A stretch of 64,000 bases of DNA from NCBI RefSeq assembly GCF_013391475.1, contig NZ_JACBAZ010000001.1, positions 454,377-518,376 on the forward strand. Reading direction: 5' to 3'. The notes under the pieces are model-generated. The model ran no database searches. It was given only the letters and a program-made list of their open reading frames with translations, and was not told where the DNA came from. Origin of the DNA: Oceaniferula marina (GTDB taxonomy: Bacteria > Verrucomicrobiota > Verrucomicrobiia > Verrucomicrobiales > Akkermansiaceae). Below, piece by piece: positions 26,679 to 35,244 of the stretch (the stretch's first letter is position 1; every line of letters starts with the position of its first letter). Position numbers and translations under genes: made by a program.

Positions 26679-26799
26679 GCGCTGAGCCCAAGAGGTCACA
26701 CTCCGAATGGGCATGCGCCACCCCATTCCCTGAGGCCGCCTTGCCCCCCCCGCTCCCCTAAAGCTTTTCAAATACAACAACCTACTCTCATTCCGGATC

Positions 26800-29523
26800 A
26801 TGCGTTTTCACCTTCCTTTCATCGCCTTGCTCTGTTTTGCCCCTATCACCGCTGCGGAAATCAGCCTTTCATTGAATCAAAAGGAATGGAAAAACCAACC
26901 AACGGAAAAGCCCGCCCATTTCGACCGAGATGGCTTTCTACTTTTTGAAAAACAGCAACACATCCTTCTGGACCCCAAGTATAGTAAAAAGCTCCCCAAA
27001 GAGCGTCTGATGCTCAGAGCCAGAGTGCGGGTTGACCAGCCTAATCGCTGGGGAGGCATCCTCTCCTATTCACAAGACAACGGAAACTATGAACGGGGAT
27101 GGCTTCTAGGATTTACCCACGACCGTTTTACCTTCAAACTTTCTACTGGCAAAAGTTTTATCCAGGCTACGTCCCCGTTCCCCTTCATCCTTGGACAAAG
27201 CTATGATCTGGCCGCACGCTATGACGGCAAGGAAATGCAACTCTACGTTGATGGCGTTCTGGTGGCAAAAAACAAAGCTGCAGGGGCTATTGCCTACCCG
27301 GATATTCCAACACCTCTCGTAGTTGGCGCCTACAAAGATAAAGATGAATTCTACCCAATGCTCGGCAGAATTGAATCCCTGAGCATCGGTTCCAAACTCG
27401 CCGATACAAACCAAATCAAAAAAGAAGCCGCTGCCAACCAATACCCCTTTGCTGTCCGACCATCAATCAGCTTCCTCAAGGCGGGTGAAGCCCTCATCGA
27501 ATGGGAATCAAGCCACAGTGGCCCCTCAATGATCAATTTTGGAACCAGCCCGGAAATGGGAACCATCATCAAAAGTGAGTCGTCCACCACCAACCACAGC
27601 ATCGTCCTCAAACATTTGGAACCTTCCACCGTCTACCACTTCCGGATCGGAGTCATCCATCAAGGCAAGCGGATTCTCGCTCCTCCGATGAGCTTTGACA
27701 CGACCATGAACTACTTGCCGGCTCAGCTCCCTGCAAATGAAGCATTCAAAGCAAATGCCAAGACTCAGGCATTCGTGAATACCCTGGTCAAAAAACACGG
27801 GGCCCATTTCTCAGGACACGCACTGGTCCTCGGCGGAGTAGATGCCAGATTATCCTACGAACTGGCAAAAAATACCCGCCTGAAAGTCACCATCATCGAC
27901 CGCGATGCCGATCGGGTTCAGCAATTGCGACAAACACTCTATCAAGCCGGAGTCTATGGCTCTAGAATCGAAGTTCTACACGCACCAAACGATGATATCC
28001 CACTCGGAAGTTGTCTCGCCAATTTGATCGTTTCTGAACGTGCACTTGCGGGTGAAGTCCTGCCCTACCCGGAAGCCGAGTGCAAACGGCTCACCCGCCC
28101 GTCCGGAGGCCAAATCCTCACCCCCACTCTCAGCTACACCCGACCAAAGCTCCCCGGCAGCAGTGAGTGGACCCACCAGTATGGTGACTCGGAAAACCGA
28201 TCCTATATTCCGGACTCCCTCGCGGGGGCCCACACCCAGGAAGATTTTACGATCCAATGGATCGGTCGGCCCGGTGCCGATTTCGGTATCGACCGCCAAA
28301 ACCGAATTCCCGCCCCTCTCGCCGTCAACGGGCTGACGTTTCTTCAAGGGTTCAACCGTATGATCGGCCTGGATGCCTACAACGGGCAAGTCCTGTGGTC
28401 GAAGGAAATCCCGGACTTACGCCGCCTCAATGTCCCTCACGATTGCTCCAACTGGTGTGCAGACCAGAACAACATCTATTTTGCCTTGGCTGATCGAGCC
28501 TGGGTCATTGACGCAGCCAGTGGTGAACGCACCGCCAATTTGAAACTCACGCACAAGGAGCGGGATACCCACGACTGGGCATACATCGCCGTCAATGGAG
28601 ATGTCCTGATCGGCAGCACCGTGCCCAAGGGATCCCATTTCAAAGAGTTCTGGAATAAATCCAATTGGTTTGACCAAGTTGGAAACGAGAAATCGATCAC
28701 CCAAATTTGCAGTGATAAGGTTTTTGCCTACAAACAATCATCCCTGAAAGGCCTATGGGCCTACGGCAAGGGATTGATCATCAATTCGAGTATTACCCTC
28801 ACGAAAGATCAACTCTACTTTCTCGAAGCCAGACATCCGGATCTCAAAGTGCAAGGGGCCGGTCGGGTGTTTGATAATAAACTCTGGCTCGACACCTATG
28901 TCGTATGCCTGGATCCAAGCAACGGTCGTAAGCGCTGGGAAAAGAAAATCCCACCCTTTTCCCATGTTTCCGAACGCTCGGGTTTCATCCAAGCCATGCA
29001 CGGACAGGTCAGCGATGTCGGATATCTCATGGTCGCTTCCGAAGGCATTTTCGCCAATGGTAAATTTACAGGTAAAGGCCATTTCGTGGCTCACCAGTAT
29101 GATTCAAAGGGGACGGTCAAGTGGTCGGTTCATAGCCCTTGGCAGTCCAACAATCATGGAACCCACATCGCCCACCCCATCGTCTTCCCAGACAAAGTGT
29201 TCCTCCATCCATACGCCTATCAGATCGAGGATGGTAAAAAAATCGACACCCGGGTGACGAACATTTCCGGATGCCCGACTCCAGTGGGCTACCCCTCGGG
29301 ACTCATCTACCGATCATCCGGATCTGGAGCCACGAGAATCCTCTGTATCTGGTCGATTCAAAACCAAAAGAACACCGGCTGGAAACGCCTCAGGCCAAGC
29401 TGCTGGCTCAATTACCTCCCCTCCCAAGGAATGGTGATTATGTCCGAAGGCGGAGGAGGTTGTTCCTGTGGAGGGTGGATCGAAACCTCCGTCTCTCTCA
29501 TCCCTATCAAGCACACCCACTAA
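26800..29523 (+). CDS. Exported multidomain PQQ-like propeller protein with methyltransferase-like fold
   Basis: This 907-residue protein has a signal peptide (residues 1-18, ending PITAA). A LamG/concanavalin-like domain spans about 25-215 (LYVDGVLVAKNKA). An FN3-like domain spans about 225-305 (VYHFRIGVI). A Rossmann segment at about 340-425 resembles SAM-dependent methyltransferases (ALVLGGVDARLSYELAKN and TIIDRDADRV). A PQQ-like beta-propeller fills the rest, with MIGLDAYNGQVLWSKEIP and VVCLDPSNGRKRWEKK. The C-terminus has conserved-looking cysteines in SGCPTP, RPSCWLNY and EGGGGCSCGG. A methyltransferase fold in an exported protein is odd and may be only structural. It is the first gene of the ten-gene cluster, and its partner propeller follows 12 bp later. 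Confidence 0.8.
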   Translation: MRFHLPFIALLCFAPITAAEISLSLNQKEWKNQPTEKPAHFDRDGFLLFEKQQHILLDPKYSKKLPKERLMLRARVRVDQPNRWGGILSYSQDNGNYERGWLLGFTHDRFTFKLSTGKSFIQATSPFPFILGQSYDLAARYDGKEMQLYVDGVLVAKNKAAGAIAYPDIPTPLVVGAYKDKDEFYPMLGRIESLSIGSKLADTNQIKKEAAANQYPFAVRPSISFLKAGEALIEWESSHSGPSMINFGTSPEMGTIIKSESSTTNHSIVLKHLEPSTVYHFRIGVIHQGKRILAPPMSFDTTMNYLPAQLPANEAFKANAKTQAFVNTLVKKHGAHFSGHALVLGGVDARLSYELAKNTRLKVTIIDRDADRVQQLRQTLYQAGVYGSRIEVLHAPNDDIPLGSCLANLIVSERALAGEVLPYPEAECKRLTRPSGGQILTPTLSYTRPKLPGSSEWTHQYGDSENRSYIPDSLAGAHTQEDFTIQWIGRPGADFGIDRQNRIPAPLAVNGLTFLQGFNRMIGLDAYNGQVLWSKEIPDLRRLNVPHDCSNWCADQNNIYFALADRAWVIDAASGERTANLKLTHKERDTHDWAYIAVNGDVLIGSTVPKGSHFKEFWNKSNWFDQVGNEKSITQICSDKVFAYKQSSLKGLWAYGKGLIINSSITLTKDQLYFLEARHPDLKVQGAGRVFDNKLWLDTYVVCLDPSNGRKRWEKKIPPFSHVSERSGFIQAMHGQVSDVGYLMVASEGIFANGKFTGKGHFVAHQYDSKGTVKWSVHSPWQSNNHGTHIAHPIVFPDKVFLHPYAYQIEDGKKIDTRVTNISGCPTPVGYPSGLIYRSSGSGATRILCIWSIQNQKNTGWKRLRPSCWLNYLPSQGMVIMSEGGGGCSCGGWIETSVSLIPIKHTH

Positions 29524-29535
29524 CTCCATTTTTCC

Positions 29536-30981
29536 ATGTCGATTTCATCATTCAGTCTATTTCTCACCCTGACCGCCAGCTTGCTGCTTACTGGTCTGGC
29601 TGGTGCCAATGACGAGTCGTGGCCCAGTTACCGACACGATAATGCCCGCTCGGGAAAAGCTTCCTCCGATTTAAAACTGCCTCTCCGTTTGGCTTGGGAT
29701 AAACACAACGCCCCACCTCAACAAGCATGGACAGGACCGGCCAAATGGGACGCGTATGCCGGCAACGACGGCTTACAGTCGATGCGTAATTTTGACCCTT
29801 GTTACTTCACAACCAGTCAGGATGGCCACCTCTACTACGGCTCATCGTCCGACAACGCAGTGCACTGCCTCGACACCAAGACGGGTAAAGAACAATGGGT
29901 CTACTTCACCGAAGCGGCGGTGCGCTTTCCCCCCACCCTCTACAAACATCTCGCGCTGTTTGGTTCCGATGACGGCTATGTTTATGCGGTGCATGCCAAA
30001 TCAGGAAAGCTCGAATGGAAGTTCAAGGCATCGCCGGTGAGCAACAAAGAAGAACGAAGAGTCCCAAACAATGGTAAGTTTATTTCCCATTGGCCGGTCC
30101 GCACCTCCGTGATGATTCATCGTAACCTCGCCTACTTTGGGGGCTCTCTCCTTCCATGGAAAAAATCCTACCTCTGCGCCATCGATCCGGAAACCGGCAA
30201 ACAGGGCGAAAAGGGATTTATGTCCGAGCTTGATAATGTCACTCTACAGGGGGCCTTACTAGCCAGTCAGGACCGCATTTATGTTCCTCAAGGAAGAACC
30301 GTGCCCTTGGTTTTCTCCTCTGACAAGGGTGTGCGATTGGGAAAGGTTCCCCACGCCGGTGGAGTTTTTGCCATTCTCGACGAAGAAGGTCGCTTTTTCG
30401 CAGGGCCACAAAACCAACGCACTGCCACGGAAGAAGTGAGAGCCATCGACACGAAAAACAATGCCAGAGTCGCCACCTTTGGTAGTGCCAACCGACTCGT
30501 CGTCGCAGATAACATTGCCTACCTTCACTCGGATAAACAGCTTCAGGCATTCGATTTGAAAAAAAACGGCACCATCATGGCCGAGATCAACCAAATCCAA
30601 ACCCAGATCAATCAATCGAAACAGCAACTCAAACAAACACCCAAAACAAATCAAAATCGACGGGATTCGTTAAGCCTGACCATCCGGGAGCTGGAAGAGA
30701 AAATTAAACGTACTCGCAAACAAACCGACACCTGTTGGTTGTGGAAAAAAGACAGCCAGGTGCCACTCGACCTGATTGCCACCCCCAGCCATATTATTGC
30801 AGGTTATGATGGATCGATCTCCATCATCGACAGAACATCAGGCGAACCTGTCTGGTCGACATCGATTCAAGGTAAAGCGCACGGATTAACCATTGCCGAT
30901 GGCAAACTCTTTGTCTCCACCAATCTCGGCAGTATTCTTAGTTATGGAAGCAAAGAAACTCAAACCCCTCCCATCCCCTAA
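29536..30981 (+). CDS. Exported PQQ-like beta-propeller protein with coiled-coil insert
   Basis: The 481-residue protein has a signal peptide (residues 1-24) and PQQ/WD40-like repeats: AVHCLDTKTGKEQWVYF, YVYAVHAKSGKLEWKF, YLCAIDPETGKQG and SIIDRTSGEPVWSTSI. In quinoprotein enzymes such repeats bind PQQ, but catalytic dehydrogenase residues cannot be confirmed here, so a scaffold role is as likely. A charged, Gln/Lys-rich helical segment of about 60 residues (around residues 350-410) interrupts the propeller and should form a coiled coil. The N-terminus, WPSYRHDNARSGK, matches secreted PVC propeller proteins. It lies between the larger propeller gene and the cysteine-cluster protein, with a 4-bp gap to the latter. 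Confidence 0.82.
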   Translation: MSISSFSLFLTLTASLLLTGLAGANDESWPSYRHDNARSGKASSDLKLPLRLAWDKHNAPPQQAWTGPAKWDAYAGNDGLQSMRNFDPCYFTTSQDGHLYYGSSSDNAVHCLDTKTGKEQWVYFTEAAVRFPPTLYKHLALFGSDDGYVYAVHAKSGKLEWKFKASPVSNKEERRVPNNGKFISHWPVRTSVMIHRNLAYFGGSLLPWKKSYLCAIDPETGKQGEKGFMSELDNVTLQGALLASQDRIYVPQGRTVPLVFSSDKGVRLGKVPHAGGVFAILDEEGRFFAGPQNQRTATEEVRAIDTKNNARVATFGSANRLVVADNIAYLHSDKQLQAFDLKKNGTIMAEINQIQTQINQSKQQLKQTPKTNQNRRDSLSLTIRELEEKIKRTRKQTDTCWLWKKDSQVPLDLIATPSHIIAGYDGSISIIDRTSGEPVWSTSIQGKAHGLTIADGKLFVSTNLGSILSYGSKETQTPPIP

Positions 30982-30985
30982 GCCC

Positions 30986-32161
30986 ATGTGGAACACCACC
31001 CTACGCCTGCTTTTTCTGACCGCAATCCTAAGCCCATACGCATGGGCTTGTCAGGTTCCTGTGTTTCGCTACGCCCTGGAACGCTGGGAATCCGATACCT
31101 ATCAACTATTTCTCACGAGCCCCGGAGCACTCGACAAACCGCAAACCGAATGGGTCAAAGAGTTCCAACAAAAGCTCAAGCATACCAATCTCAAGCTCAA
31201 CATCATCGACACCTCACGCTTGTCCGAAGCCCAGCTCTGGCAACTCCCTGAAATTGACACCTCGGCAAAGGAAGCAAGACTTCAATTGTTCCGACCGAAC
31301 AATGAGCAACAAAGCAGCGGACAAACCAAACCTATTCTCAATACGGCCTTCAACGAGGTCAATTTAAACCATTTGATCGACTCTCCAGCCAGACGCCACA
31401 TCGTCGACCGTCTTCTGGAGGGTTCCTCCTGCGTCTGGCTCATCATCCACAACAACCAGGAAGCCAAAGCAAAAGAAATCCAATCGGAATTAAACACCCA
31501 CTTGCGAACGATTGAAAAGCAAATCAGCATTCCTGAGGGAATCATTGGCACCGCGGAAAGACACAAAATCAATGAAGATACGGATCTTGAGGATGTGCTC
31601 CGATCTCAGATCCCTCTTAAAATAGCCTTCTCATCGCACATCATTAACACCCAAACCCCTGAGGAAGCAGCCTTCGTAGCCCAACTGATTCATAGCTCTG
31701 GCTCTCATGCCACACTTCAAAGCGAACCGCTGGTCATTCCGGTCTTTGGCAGGGGGCGTAAACTTCCGGCCATGCCATCATCGATGCTAAGCTTGGAAAC
31801 CCTGCTGCGTGGATGCCAATACCTGTGCGGTGCCTGTTCTTGCCAAGTGAAAGAACAAAACCCAGGAGCCGACCTCATCATCAATGAGAACTGGTCCTCT
31901 CACCTCACCTCCGGTCTGGCCGTCATCGACAAAGAATTGCCACCGCTTGCAGGTGTCGGTGACCTCACAAAGAGTCATGGGAACACATCATCACCTGCTC
32001 CCAAACAGGATGCCGAACTAGGAAACGAGGATCAACCCAATGTCATTCATGCGGTCGAGGAACCGGCAAATCAAAGATTCCCCATCTGGATCACCCTGGC
32101 ATCTCTGTTTGCCATCATTACCCTCTGTTCCATACTCGCAGTCAAAAGGAAGGCATCTTAA
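30986..32161 (+). CDS. Membrane-anchored protein with a four-cysteine cluster
   Basis: From the ATG at 30986 the protein has 391 residues. It has a signal peptide, then WACQVPVFRYALERWESD, a motif I believe recurs in secreted proteins of this phylum. A large extracytoplasmic region follows. A cysteine cluster sits at Cys277, 281, 284 and 286 in CQYLCGACSCQVKEQNPGAD. One C-terminal helix (WITLASLFAIITL) before RK completes it, so it is anchored by its tail. The spacing suggests metal or thiol chemistry, but no named family is known to me. It directly precedes the FtsX-type permease and ATPase and may work with them. An earlier in-frame start at 30893 lies inside the previous gene and is unlikely. 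Confidence 0.75.
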   Translation: MWNTTLRLLFLTAILSPYAWACQVPVFRYALERWESDTYQLFLTSPGALDKPQTEWVKEFQQKLKHTNLKLNIIDTSRLSEAQLWQLPEIDTSAKEARLQLFRPNNEQQSSGQTKPILNTAFNEVNLNHLIDSPARRHIVDRLLEGSSCVWLIIHNNQEAKAKEIQSELNTHLRTIEKQISIPEGIIGTAERHKINEDTDLEDVLRSQIPLKIAFSSHIINTQTPEEAAFVAQLIHSSGSHATLQSEPLVIPVFGRGRKLPAMPSSMLSLETLLRGCQYLCGACSCQVKEQNPGADLIINENWSSHLTSGLAVIDKELPPLAGVGDLTKSHGNTSSPAPKQDAELGNEDQPNVIHAVEEPANQRFPIWITLASLFAIITLCSILAVKRKAS

Positions 32162-32209
32162 GACCTTTCTTACAAAACCATTCTCAGCCCATATATTTCA
32201 TCACACACC

Positions 32210-33442
32210 GTGAGCATCACCACTCTCATTTTCAAAGAACTCCGACACCGAATACTCGGAGCCTGCATTTCAGTTCTGACCATTACCATTGCCCTGACTT
32301 GTCTTGTCGCCTCAATGGAAGCCATGCGTAGCTACGACTTAAAAACAGAACAACAACTCGCAGAGCTTGACCAAAAAACAAAAGAAACCAACCAAAAGCT
32401 CAATGACCAGATCCGCAAAACCATGAAAGGGCTCGGGTTCAATGTGCATATCTATCCGGCGACACAACAATTGTCTGAAGTTTACGCCCAAGGTTACGCT
32501 TCGGAAACCATGCCCGAAGCATACGCCCAGACCTTGGCCGACTCTTCCATCGTCAGCATCAACCACCTCCTCCCCAGGCTGTCCCGCCGTATTCTTTGGA
32601 AAGAAAACAACACAGAAATCATGCTGATTGGTGTGGATGGACAAGTGCCTATCTCCCATCGGAATCCAACCAAGCCGATCATGCAACCCGTGCCACCAGG
32701 CAGCGCAGTGATCGGAGCTGAGCTGGCAAAACAATTCAAACTCAAGGTGCGGGAATCCATCACGATCAACCAGCAGTCGTTCACCATTCACCAAATTCAT
32801 CCACCACGTGGCACGATTGATGACATCACCATCTGGATTCCTTTGAAATCGGCCCAGAACATGCTGAACCTTCCTGGTAAAATCAACGCCATCCTGGCCC
32901 TCGGCTGCAATTGCACCAGCATTGATCGACTGGGGACAATCCGCAAGGAACTTAAGACCATCCTACCCAACACCCAGGTCATTGAAATTGAAAGCAAGGC
33001 CCTTGCCCGCGCCGAATCCAGAAACAAAGTCCGCGAGGAATCCGAACGAACTCGTCAAAACATCGTCACGAGCCGAAAACAAGGTCGCAGCGACCGACAA
33101 GCTTTTGTCACCTTGCTGACACCACTCATCCTGATTGCTTCTCTTGTTGGATTGTTTACTCTCTGCCTGTTTAATGTTCGTGATCGCCGACCAGAAATCG
33201 GTCTCCTCCTATCGATGGGAATACCCTCTAGCAAAATCTTTACTCTCTTTCTTGGTAGAGCTGCATTGATTGGATGTTCGGGAACTTTGATTACTCTGAC
33301 CATCATTTTTCTGCTGGATTACCCGCTTGACCACTACTGGGACTTGGCACTGCTAGCACCACTCCTTACGGTCCTGTCTGCATGGTTACCCACCCTGACG
33401 GCAGCCCGTCACGACCCATTGATCAGTTTAAAACAAGATTAA
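32210..33442 (+). CDS. FtsX/MacB-type ABC transporter permease
   Basis: The 410-residue protein has one N-terminal helix (ILGACISVLTITIALTCLVAS), a large extracytoplasmic domain of about 250 residues, then three C-terminal helices with the FtsX signature FNVRDRRPEIGLLLSMGIPSS. This layout is that of MacB/LolE-type permeases, which move or extract molecules at the periplasmic face (mechanotransmission) and do not pump across the membrane. Translation starts at a GTG (32210). The ATPase partner follows 13 bp later. A charged helical stretch in the periplasmic domain (SERTRQNIVTSRKQGRSD) is notable. Confidence 0.86.
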   Translation: MSITTLIFKELRHRILGACISVLTITIALTCLVASMEAMRSYDLKTEQQLAELDQKTKETNQKLNDQIRKTMKGLGFNVHIYPATQQLSEVYAQGYASETMPEAYAQTLADSSIVSINHLLPRLSRRILWKENNTEIMLIGVDGQVPISHRNPTKPIMQPVPPGSAVIGAELAKQFKLKVRESITINQQSFTIHQIHPPRGTIDDITIWIPLKSAQNMLNLPGKINAILALGCNCTSIDRLGTIRKELKTILPNTQVIEIESKALARAESRNKVREESERTRQNIVTSRKQGRSDRQAFVTLLTPLILIASLVGLFTLCLFNVRDRRPEIGLLLSMGIPSSKIFTLFLGRAALIGCSGTLITLTIIFLLDYPLDHYWDLALLAPLLTVLSAWLPTLTAARHDPLISLKQD

Positions 33443-33455
33443 TCCTCCTCAATCA

Positions 33456-34133
33456 ATGCATGCTATCAACACAAAAGAAATCACTCAGGTTTTCGACAAT
33501 GGAAACCACCGGGTGACGGCTGTCGACAAGGTCACACTCCAAATTCACCAAGGCGAACTGATTGCGATTACAGGCCGAAGCGGCAGTGGTAAATCCACCC
33601 TGCTCTATCAACTTGCAGGGCTGTTACATCCCAGCAGCGGCACCCTCCACTATGGAGAAAACCAGCCCTACAAACTCAGCACAAATAAACTTAATCAATT
33701 CCGAGCCGAACACATCGGCATGATCTATCCAGATTTCCGACTCCTGCCATATCTGAACGTCATCGAGAACATTCAATCCCCCTCATTGGCACTAAACATG
33801 ACGGACGACGAAGTGAAGCAACGCGCCCTCGATTTAATTTCCAGCTTCTCTTTGCAAGACCGGGTGAACCACTTGCCTTCAGCCCTAAGTTCGGGTGAGC
33901 AACAACGTGTCGCTCTGGCCAGAGCTTTATTCACCTCTCCATCAACGATCATTGCTGATGAGCCCACAGGCAATCTGGACGAAGCCAACAGCCACAAGCT
34001 GATCAGCACACTCAAAAATTACGCCGAACAAGGAAATGTTGTGATCATTGCCACCCACGACCCCTTGGTTATGAAAGCGGCCGACCGCCAACTGCAAATG
34101 AAGCAAGGTCAACTGAGCCAGGCACTTACCTAA
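33456..34133 (+). CDS. ABC transporter ATP-binding protein (LolD/MacB type)
   Basis: The 225-residue ATPase has Walker [11 protein letters not shown], the signature [16 protein letters not shown], Walker [13 protein letters not shown] and a switch His in [18 protein letters not shown] is the pattern of the LolD/MacB/FtsE group. It should power the FtsX-type permease encoded 13 bp upstream. The sequence at the Q-loop is [20 protein letters not shown]. Most relatives have a Gln here (IGFVFQ...). In this protein the position is Tyr-Pro, a small deviation worth checking. Confidence 0.9.
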   Translation: MHAINTKEITQVFDNGNHRVTAVDKVTLQIHQGELIAITGRSGSGKSTLLYQLAGLLHPSSGTLHYGENQPYKLSTNKLNQFRAEHIGMIYPDFRLLPYLNVIENIQSPSLALNMTDDEVKQRALDLISSFSLQDRVNHLPSALSSGEQQRVALARALFTSPSTIIADEPTGNLDEANSHKLISTLKNYAEQGNVVIIATHDPLVMKAADRQLQMKQGQLSQALT

Positions 34134-34167
34134 ACCCACCTCACTCTAACTCAGCCCCATTTTAACC

Positions 34168-34440
34168 ATGCACATCCTACTACAAGGTCAACTCGGAGCA
34201 CTGACAAACTCGCCCATTATCGACTACCCGCTGGTTGAGGAAACCACCGTCGCCGACCTCATTCAGCAAATTTGCAAACGCCTACCTCAGGAAGCCCAAC
34301 AACTCATCCTTCACAGTGACGGTTCATTGCGCCAAAGCCTCTTTGTTGCAATCGATGACAACCACCTCAGGGACCTCAATACCCTGATCCCGCCGAACAC
34401 CAAAGAGCTGATACTCATGCCCCCGATGGCAGGAGGCTAA
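34168..34440 (+). CDS. MoaD/ThiS-like sulfur-carrier protein
   Basis: The 90-residue protein has a beta-grasp pattern: HILLQGQLGALT at the start, TVADLIQQICKRLPQEAQQLI in the middle and ELILMPPMAGG at the end. The terminal Gly-Gly is the site that in MoaD and ThiS is adenylated by an E1-like enzyme and then carries sulfur as thiocarboxylate. The end PPMAGG is closest to MoaD. An E1-like gene follows 33 bp downstream. Other molybdopterin or thiamin synthesis genes (moaE, moaA, thiG) are absent nearby, so a role other than standard cofactor synthesis is possible. Confidence 0.82.
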   Translation: MHILLQGQLGALTNSPIIDYPLVEETTVADLIQQICKRLPQEAQQLILHSDGSLRQSLFVAIDDNHLRDLNTLIPPNTKELILMPPMAGG

Positions 34441-34473
34441 GTCATGCATCACAACTCTCGATGAATCACCACC

Positions 34474-35244
34474 ATGCATCTCGACCCCACCGACCAATCC
34501 ATCTATTCATGGCAACTTGACGTCCCCGGACTCGGAGCCTCTGGCCAACAAATCTTGCGCAACACCACCGCACTGGTGTCCCGAGTCGGAGGCCTTGGGG
34601 GGCCGCTTGCCCAGTCACTGGCGGCAGCCGGGTTCGGAAAAATCATTCTCGCTCATGGAGGCCCCCTGCGGCCCGACGACTTAAACCGACAAATTCTCAT
34701 GACCCATGAAGGTTTGGGGAAAAACCGAGCCAAACAAGCAGCCGCCACCATTGAGCGTTTCACCCCTCGGGTTGAAACCATGGCCGTCGAATCCAACATC
34801 AATGAAACCAACGTCGAATCCCTGGTAAAACAAGCCGATATCGTTTTTTCCTGCGCCCCTCTCTTTGATGAGCGCTTACTCATGAACCGTGAAGCCATTC
34901 ACCAAAACAAACTCTTCGTCGACAGTGCCATGTTCAACCTCGAAGGACAGGTTCTGGCTGTCCGCCCCAACCAAAGCACCTGTCTCGCCTGCATCACTCC
35001 AACTCCCCCTGCAGGATGGAAACGGCGTTTCCCTGTGATTGGTGCCGTTTCAGCCTTAATTGCCCAATTGGGAGTCCTGGAAGGAATCAAACTACTTACA
35101 GGAATGGCTCCAGCAAACACCGACACGCTCCTGCATTTTTCAACGCAACAATCCACACTCAGAAAAATCAAACTCACCCGCAACCCGGAATGCCCCCACT
35201 GTGGAACACACACACACGAACAAAACACCGTTACCATTCCATGA
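34474..35244 (+). CDS. ThiF/MoeB/HesA-family E1-like protein with altered active site
   Basis: The 256-residue protein has the E1 fold markers: a Rossmann glycine turn (VGGLGGPLAQSLAAAGFG), the Arg-containing DDLNRQIL, zinc-binding pairs CLAC (170-173) and CPHC (240-243), and IGAVSALIAQLGVLEGIKLLTG. Aligned by eye with MoeB, several active-site positions differ: the usual acidic LxDxD strand end is LAHGG, and the metal-binding Asp in CTDN is replaced in CAPL (127-130). These changes suggest weak or different adenylation chemistry. It lies between the MoaD-like gene and the ModA-like fusion, overlapping the latter by four bases (ATGA). Confidence 0.82.
   Translation: MHLDPTDQSIYSWQLDVPGLGASGQQILRNTTALVSRVGGLGGPLAQSLAAAGFGKIILAHGGPLRPDDLNRQILMTHEGLGKNRAKQAAATIERFTPRVETMAVESNINETNVESLVKQADIVFSCAPLFDERLLMNREAIHQNKLFVDSAMFNLEGQVLAVRPNQSTCLACITPTPPAGWKRRFPVIGAVSALIAQLGVLEGIKLLTGMAPANTDTLLHFSTQQSTLRKIKLTRNPECPHCGTHTHEQNTVTIP

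Larger units (their letters stand above)
26338..26799. other. 462-bp divergent intergenic region before the propeller/MoaD-ThiF/Mod-like cluster
   Basis: The region holds the GbsR-side palindrome (26341-26358) and a TATAAT box at 26673-26678, preceded by TG, about 120 bp before the first cluster gene. The -35 region is not clear. No gene is visible. Confidence 0.5.

Noticed and set aside
29240-29523. Possible frameshift near the end of the large propeller protein
   Set aside because: The in-frame end (RPSCWLNY, EGGGGCSCGG) keeps conserved-looking motifs, so the frame seems intact.
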